Part shown: positions 34,480 through 37,197 of the stretch, in pieces
Numbering within the stretch: position 1 is the first letter of the stretch
Layout: every line of letters begins with the position of its first letter
Origin: a bacterium
GTDB lineage: Bacteria > Fidelibacterota > UBA2242
Direction of reading: 5' to 3'
Length of the DNA stretch: 37,197 nt
Assembly: GCA_018824205.1 (NCBI GenBank)
Contig: JAHJGX010000223.1
Coordinates: forward strand, 1 to 37,197
Program-made: the position numbers and the translations under genes
The notes under the pieces: model-generated
Told to the model about the DNA's origin: nothing
The model's input: the letters and a program-made list of their open reading frames with translations, nothing else
Databases searched by the model: none

Positions 34480-37146
34480 ATGAAACGTATATTTATTCTG
34501 ATTCTTTCATTGTTTTCCATGCTTGCCGCGCAAGACCTGACTGGCAAGAAACTATACATCAATGCCGGGCATGGAGGCCACGATTCCAATGACCGTCCTC
34601 CCATCAATGATGCTGGCTATTGGGAATCCGAAGGAAACCTTACCCGGGCGCTGGTTGTGGAGACCCTTTTAAAAAATATGGGGGCAACGGTCGTCATGTC
34701 ACGCCGGCATAACCGAATTTCAGATGGGGCGGCACTTTCCAGCCTGGGCACTGATGCCAGCAATCAGAACTGTGACTGGTTCCATTCTATTCATACCAAT
34801 GCGGCCGGCGGGAATTCCACCCTTATGCTATACTCCGGTTTTACAAATGATCCGATTATCAATGTGACACAGCAGCACTTTTCCGGAATGTTGACGCTTT
34901 CAAATTATATGGGTAACAACATAAAAGCTGCCGTTCAAACAACCCATTACACTCATGCCGGCGATTATACTTTTTATGGAAGTGGTCATAATTACCTTGG
35001 TGTATTCCGATATTTGACAATTCCCGGCACACTCAGCGAAAGCAGTTTTCATGACTACTGGCCAAACACCTACGGTCTGCAGAACCTAGACAATCGCATC
35101 AACGATGGCTGGGCGATCGCTCTTGCATTCGTGCAATATTACGGTGAACCCCTGCCGGATTTTGGTAATTTGGCCGGGATTGTTAGAACGAAGGAGAAAA
35201 AAAACAATTATGAATATATATCCGGTACAAATGATGAATATAAAACTATCGATAGTCTCGTTATTACATTGAACCCAGGGAACCGGATTTATTATGGAAA
35301 TACGACAATGTATGTTGATAAATACACCTCTCAATGGTCACAGATCACCGACGGGTCTCCAATCAATCCCAATAACTGGGCAACCGTTGATAACACTACG
35401 AATTATGATTACTATATGAACGGTTTTAACAACAATCACGGTTACAACCGCAATAATGGATTTTATCTGTTTGATAGTCTGGCATATGGTAGTTATACGG
35501 TGGTTTTCGATGCTCCCGGTTACTGGCCAGATACAACACAGATTGTCATTGACGGCAGTAAATTTTTCTGGACTCTGAACTGGTACATGCAATCTTCCGT
35601 GCCGCCTTATGTAAAAGTTGTTACTCCCGAAAACAATGAGGCTATGCATCCTGCATGGGAACCGATTGTCATTAATTTTTCACATCCAATGGACTCAAGC
35701 CTCGTAAGAAATGGCTTAATCATTACACCTGATGCTAATCTTATTTATTCTTGGGATGAGAATCTTCAAAATCTAACCCTGACATATGTTGGAGATAGCC
35801 TTGAAGTTGAAACAGATTATACCCTTACGTTGAATGCTGCTATTATTATCGGAAATTGCGGTCAGCATTTGGATGGTAATGGTGATGGTATTAGCGGTGA
35901 TGATTTTGTTCTGCGATTTACTACAAGCGCGGCCGATATTTATGCACCGATAATTGAAGAATATTATCCTTCACGTGCGGTAACATTTGATGATCTTCAG
36001 CCAATTATTTCCTTTATATTTGATGAAATAATTGATACAACCAGCGGATTGAAGGACAGATTTGAACTTATTCGAACCAGCGGAGATGACATTAGTATTC
36101 TCACAGAATTTGATGTATATGTAGTGAACAAAAGGTCCATTGTTTCGCTTTTCCCAAGGGAAGAGTTGGTGCGAGGATATCGATATATGCGATATATCTA
36201 CGGTGGGATTCAAGATCTTTTCGGCAATGAAATCGGTACAGACCAAAGTGGCCGGTTGTTGATCGATAGCAATATACCTTTGTATTCCGATACACTTATT
36301 GTTGATGCTTTCAATGCCAGTCTGACAAATGATTGGAAAAAGCCGAGTTTTAGCGGTACCACTGTAAATCTCTTAAAAGGTGAAGTCTCTGCCAATGATA
36401 CCGTCGTAAACCATTGCAGCGCTAGTAGCCATTCGATGAAGATTTATTATAAATTTGACAATACAAAAAATGATGCTTTTCTCAGAGAATATGTGGATGT
36501 TAATTCTGCAGTAGGACAGCGCAAATTTACGAAGGATGACATTCTTCAGGCCTGGGTCTTTGGGGATGGGACCGGAAATCTGTTCCGTTTTGCCGTAGAT
36601 GATCCTTCTGGAACAGGCTCACATGAAGTAAGCCCCTGGTTTTCGCTGGATTTTGTCGGCTGGAAGCTACTGAAATGGGATTTACGAGAAGGCATTACAG
36701 GTGATTGGCCAGCCGTTTCTGATGGTACATTAGATGGTTCGCTAAATTTTGATAGTTTTCAGATTGAATATGTTGATACGCTCGGTAATTATGAGGGGAC
36801 AGTCTATATCGAAGATTTGATGGTTCTGACTCCTAGTGTCAATGCGATTCAGCCGGTTGAACTTCCCGCCGGTTTTGCCTTGGAACAAAATCACCCGAAT
36901 CCTTTTAATCCATCCACTACAATATCTTTCACACTCCCGGCGGCCTCCTCTGTTCGCCTGGATATTTACAATGTGCGGGGTGAAAAAGTGCAGACACTGG
37001 TCAACGACTATTATAATGCCGGTTACTGGACTGAAGTCTGGGATGGAAAAAATGCCGCCGGGATTGCCGTACCGAGTGGTGTCTATATGCTGCGCATGAT
37101 ATCAAATGGTGGTATTCAGGTGCGGAACATGCTTTTGCTGAAATAA
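34480..37146 (+). CDS. Secreted N-acetylmuramoyl-L-alanine amidase with C-terminal sorting domain
   Basis: The 888-residue multidomain protein opens with a signal peptide (MKRIFILILSLFSMLAAQ). An amidase_3 domain follows at about 22-215, with zinc ligands His31 (NAGHGGHD), Glu51 and His105 (HSIHTNAA) and catalytic Glu187 (TLSESSFHD), so it should cleave the bond between muramic acid and the peptide stem. Residues 370-490 look like an SbsA/Ig-like domain with a calcium-type loop (DGNGDGISGDDF). Residues about 620-800 form a jelly-roll-like, possibly carbohydrate-binding region. The end (NHPNPFNPSTTISFTLP, then SGVYMLRMIS and MLLLK) is the sorting domain shared with the 789-residue protein. An extracellular role, such as attacking other cells' walls, is possible. 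Confidence 0.88.
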   Translation: MKRIFILILSLFSMLAAQDLTGKKLYINAGHGGHDSNDRPPINDAGYWESEGNLTRALVVETLLKNMGATVVMSRRHNRISDGAALSSLGTDASNQNCDWFHSIHTNAAGGNSTLMLYSGFTNDPIINVTQQHFSGMLTLSNYMGNNIKAAVQTTHYTHAGDYTFYGSGHNYLGVFRYLTIPGTLSESSFHDYWPNTYGLQNLDNRINDGWAIALAFVQYYGEPLPDFGNLAGIVRTKEKKNNYEYISGTNDEYKTIDSLVITLNPGNRIYYGNTTMYVDKYTSQWSQITDGSPINPNNWATVDNTTNYDYYMNGFNNNHGYNRNNGFYLFDSLAYGSYTVVFDAPGYWPDTTQIVIDGSKFFWTLNWYMQSSVPPYVKVVTPENNEAMHPAWEPIVINFSHPMDSSLVRNGLIITPDANLIYSWDENLQNLTLTYVGDSLEVETDYTLTLNAAIIIGNCGQHLDGNGDGISGDDFVLRFTTSAADIYAPIIEEYYPSRAVTFDDLQPIISFIFDEIIDTTSGLKDRFELIRTSGDDISILTEFDVYVVNKRSIVSLFPREELVRGYRYMRYIYGGIQDLFGNEIGTDQSGRLLIDSNIPLYSDTLIVDAFNASLTNDWKKPSFSGTTVNLLKGEVSANDTVVNHCSASSHSMKIYYKFDNTKNDAFLREYVDVNSAVGQRKFTKDDILQAWVFGDGTGNLFRFAVDDPSGTGSHEVSPWFSLDFVGWKLLKWDLREGITGDWPAVSDGTLDGSLNFDSFQIEYVDTLGNYEGTVYIEDLMVLTPSVNAIQPVELPAGFALEQNHPNPFNPSTTISFTLPAASSVRLDIYNVRGEKVQTLVNDYYNAGYWTEVWDGKNAAGIAVPSGVYMLRMISNGGIQVRNMLLLK

Positions 37147-37149
37147 AAA

Positions 37150-37187
37150 AACAGCCGTGATGATGCAATTGCCTCACCACAGCTGTT
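37150..37187 (+). terminator. Possible terminator hairpin after the amidase gene
   Basis: An imperfect inverted repeat (AACAGC with GCTGTT, plus inner GTGA/TCAC) starts a few bases after the stop. No clear T run follows before the window ends, so support is weak. Confidence 0.35.
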
Positions 37188-37197
37188 AATTGATGAA

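Overview
The window looks like a chromosomal segment of an FCB-superphylum bacterium (Calditrichota, KSB1, Marinimicrobia or Ignavibacteria-like). The main reason is two large secreted proteins that end in the PNPFNP-type C-terminal sorting/FlgD-like domain typical of these lineages. A Gram-negative envelope is also implied, by a protein ending like an outer-membrane beta-barrel and by a bactofilin plus M23 peptidase pair. The phylum cannot be fixed from this window alone.

Left part (1-25058) is ordinary, moderate-GC housekeeping DNA. It holds phoH (partial), a frameshifted single-domain EamA transporter, aspS, an ArsB/NhaD-type permease with an upstream EIIA-CBS regulator gene, and a tight parA-parB-M23-bactofilin operon. 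These are followed by trkH, plsC, a PrdB-like orphan, pepD, rocD, a barrel-like protein paired with a sorted secreted protein, an M24 peptidase, uvrA, gpmI and an esterase.

Middle part (about 25110-33293) is visibly AT-rich accessory DNA and is the highlight. Five unrelated single-gene units lie head-to-tail on the minus strand: GT14-like glycosyltransferase, DUF4386-like membrane protein, NmrA-like protein, MDR oxidoreductase and a YdjM-like membrane protein. Each is followed by a 129-136 nt imperfect palindrome. For every unit, the 9 bases at its start (after an AAC/GTT core) are the exact reverse complement of the 9 bases at its end, five out of five. This is what integration of circular integron cassettes leaves behind. 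A tyrosine recombinase gene (30309-31463) sits at the head of the array, and between it and the first cassette lies an attI-like site with two 10-bp direct repeats. The recombinase reads in the same direction as the cassettes, lacks the extra segment that defines classical IntI, and carries an additional N-terminal HARP-like domain. I read this as an integron-like system with a non-canonical integrase. On the other side of the recombinase, a HigBA toxin-antitoxin pair has the same matching cassette termini (a sixth 9-mer pair). Duplicated copies of the recombinase promoter/start region and of a tiny ORF surround it.

Right part (33589-37197) returns to host-like sequence: a PD40 propeller protein and a secreted N-acetylmuramoyl-L-alanine amidase with a C-terminal sorting domain, in one apparent operon.
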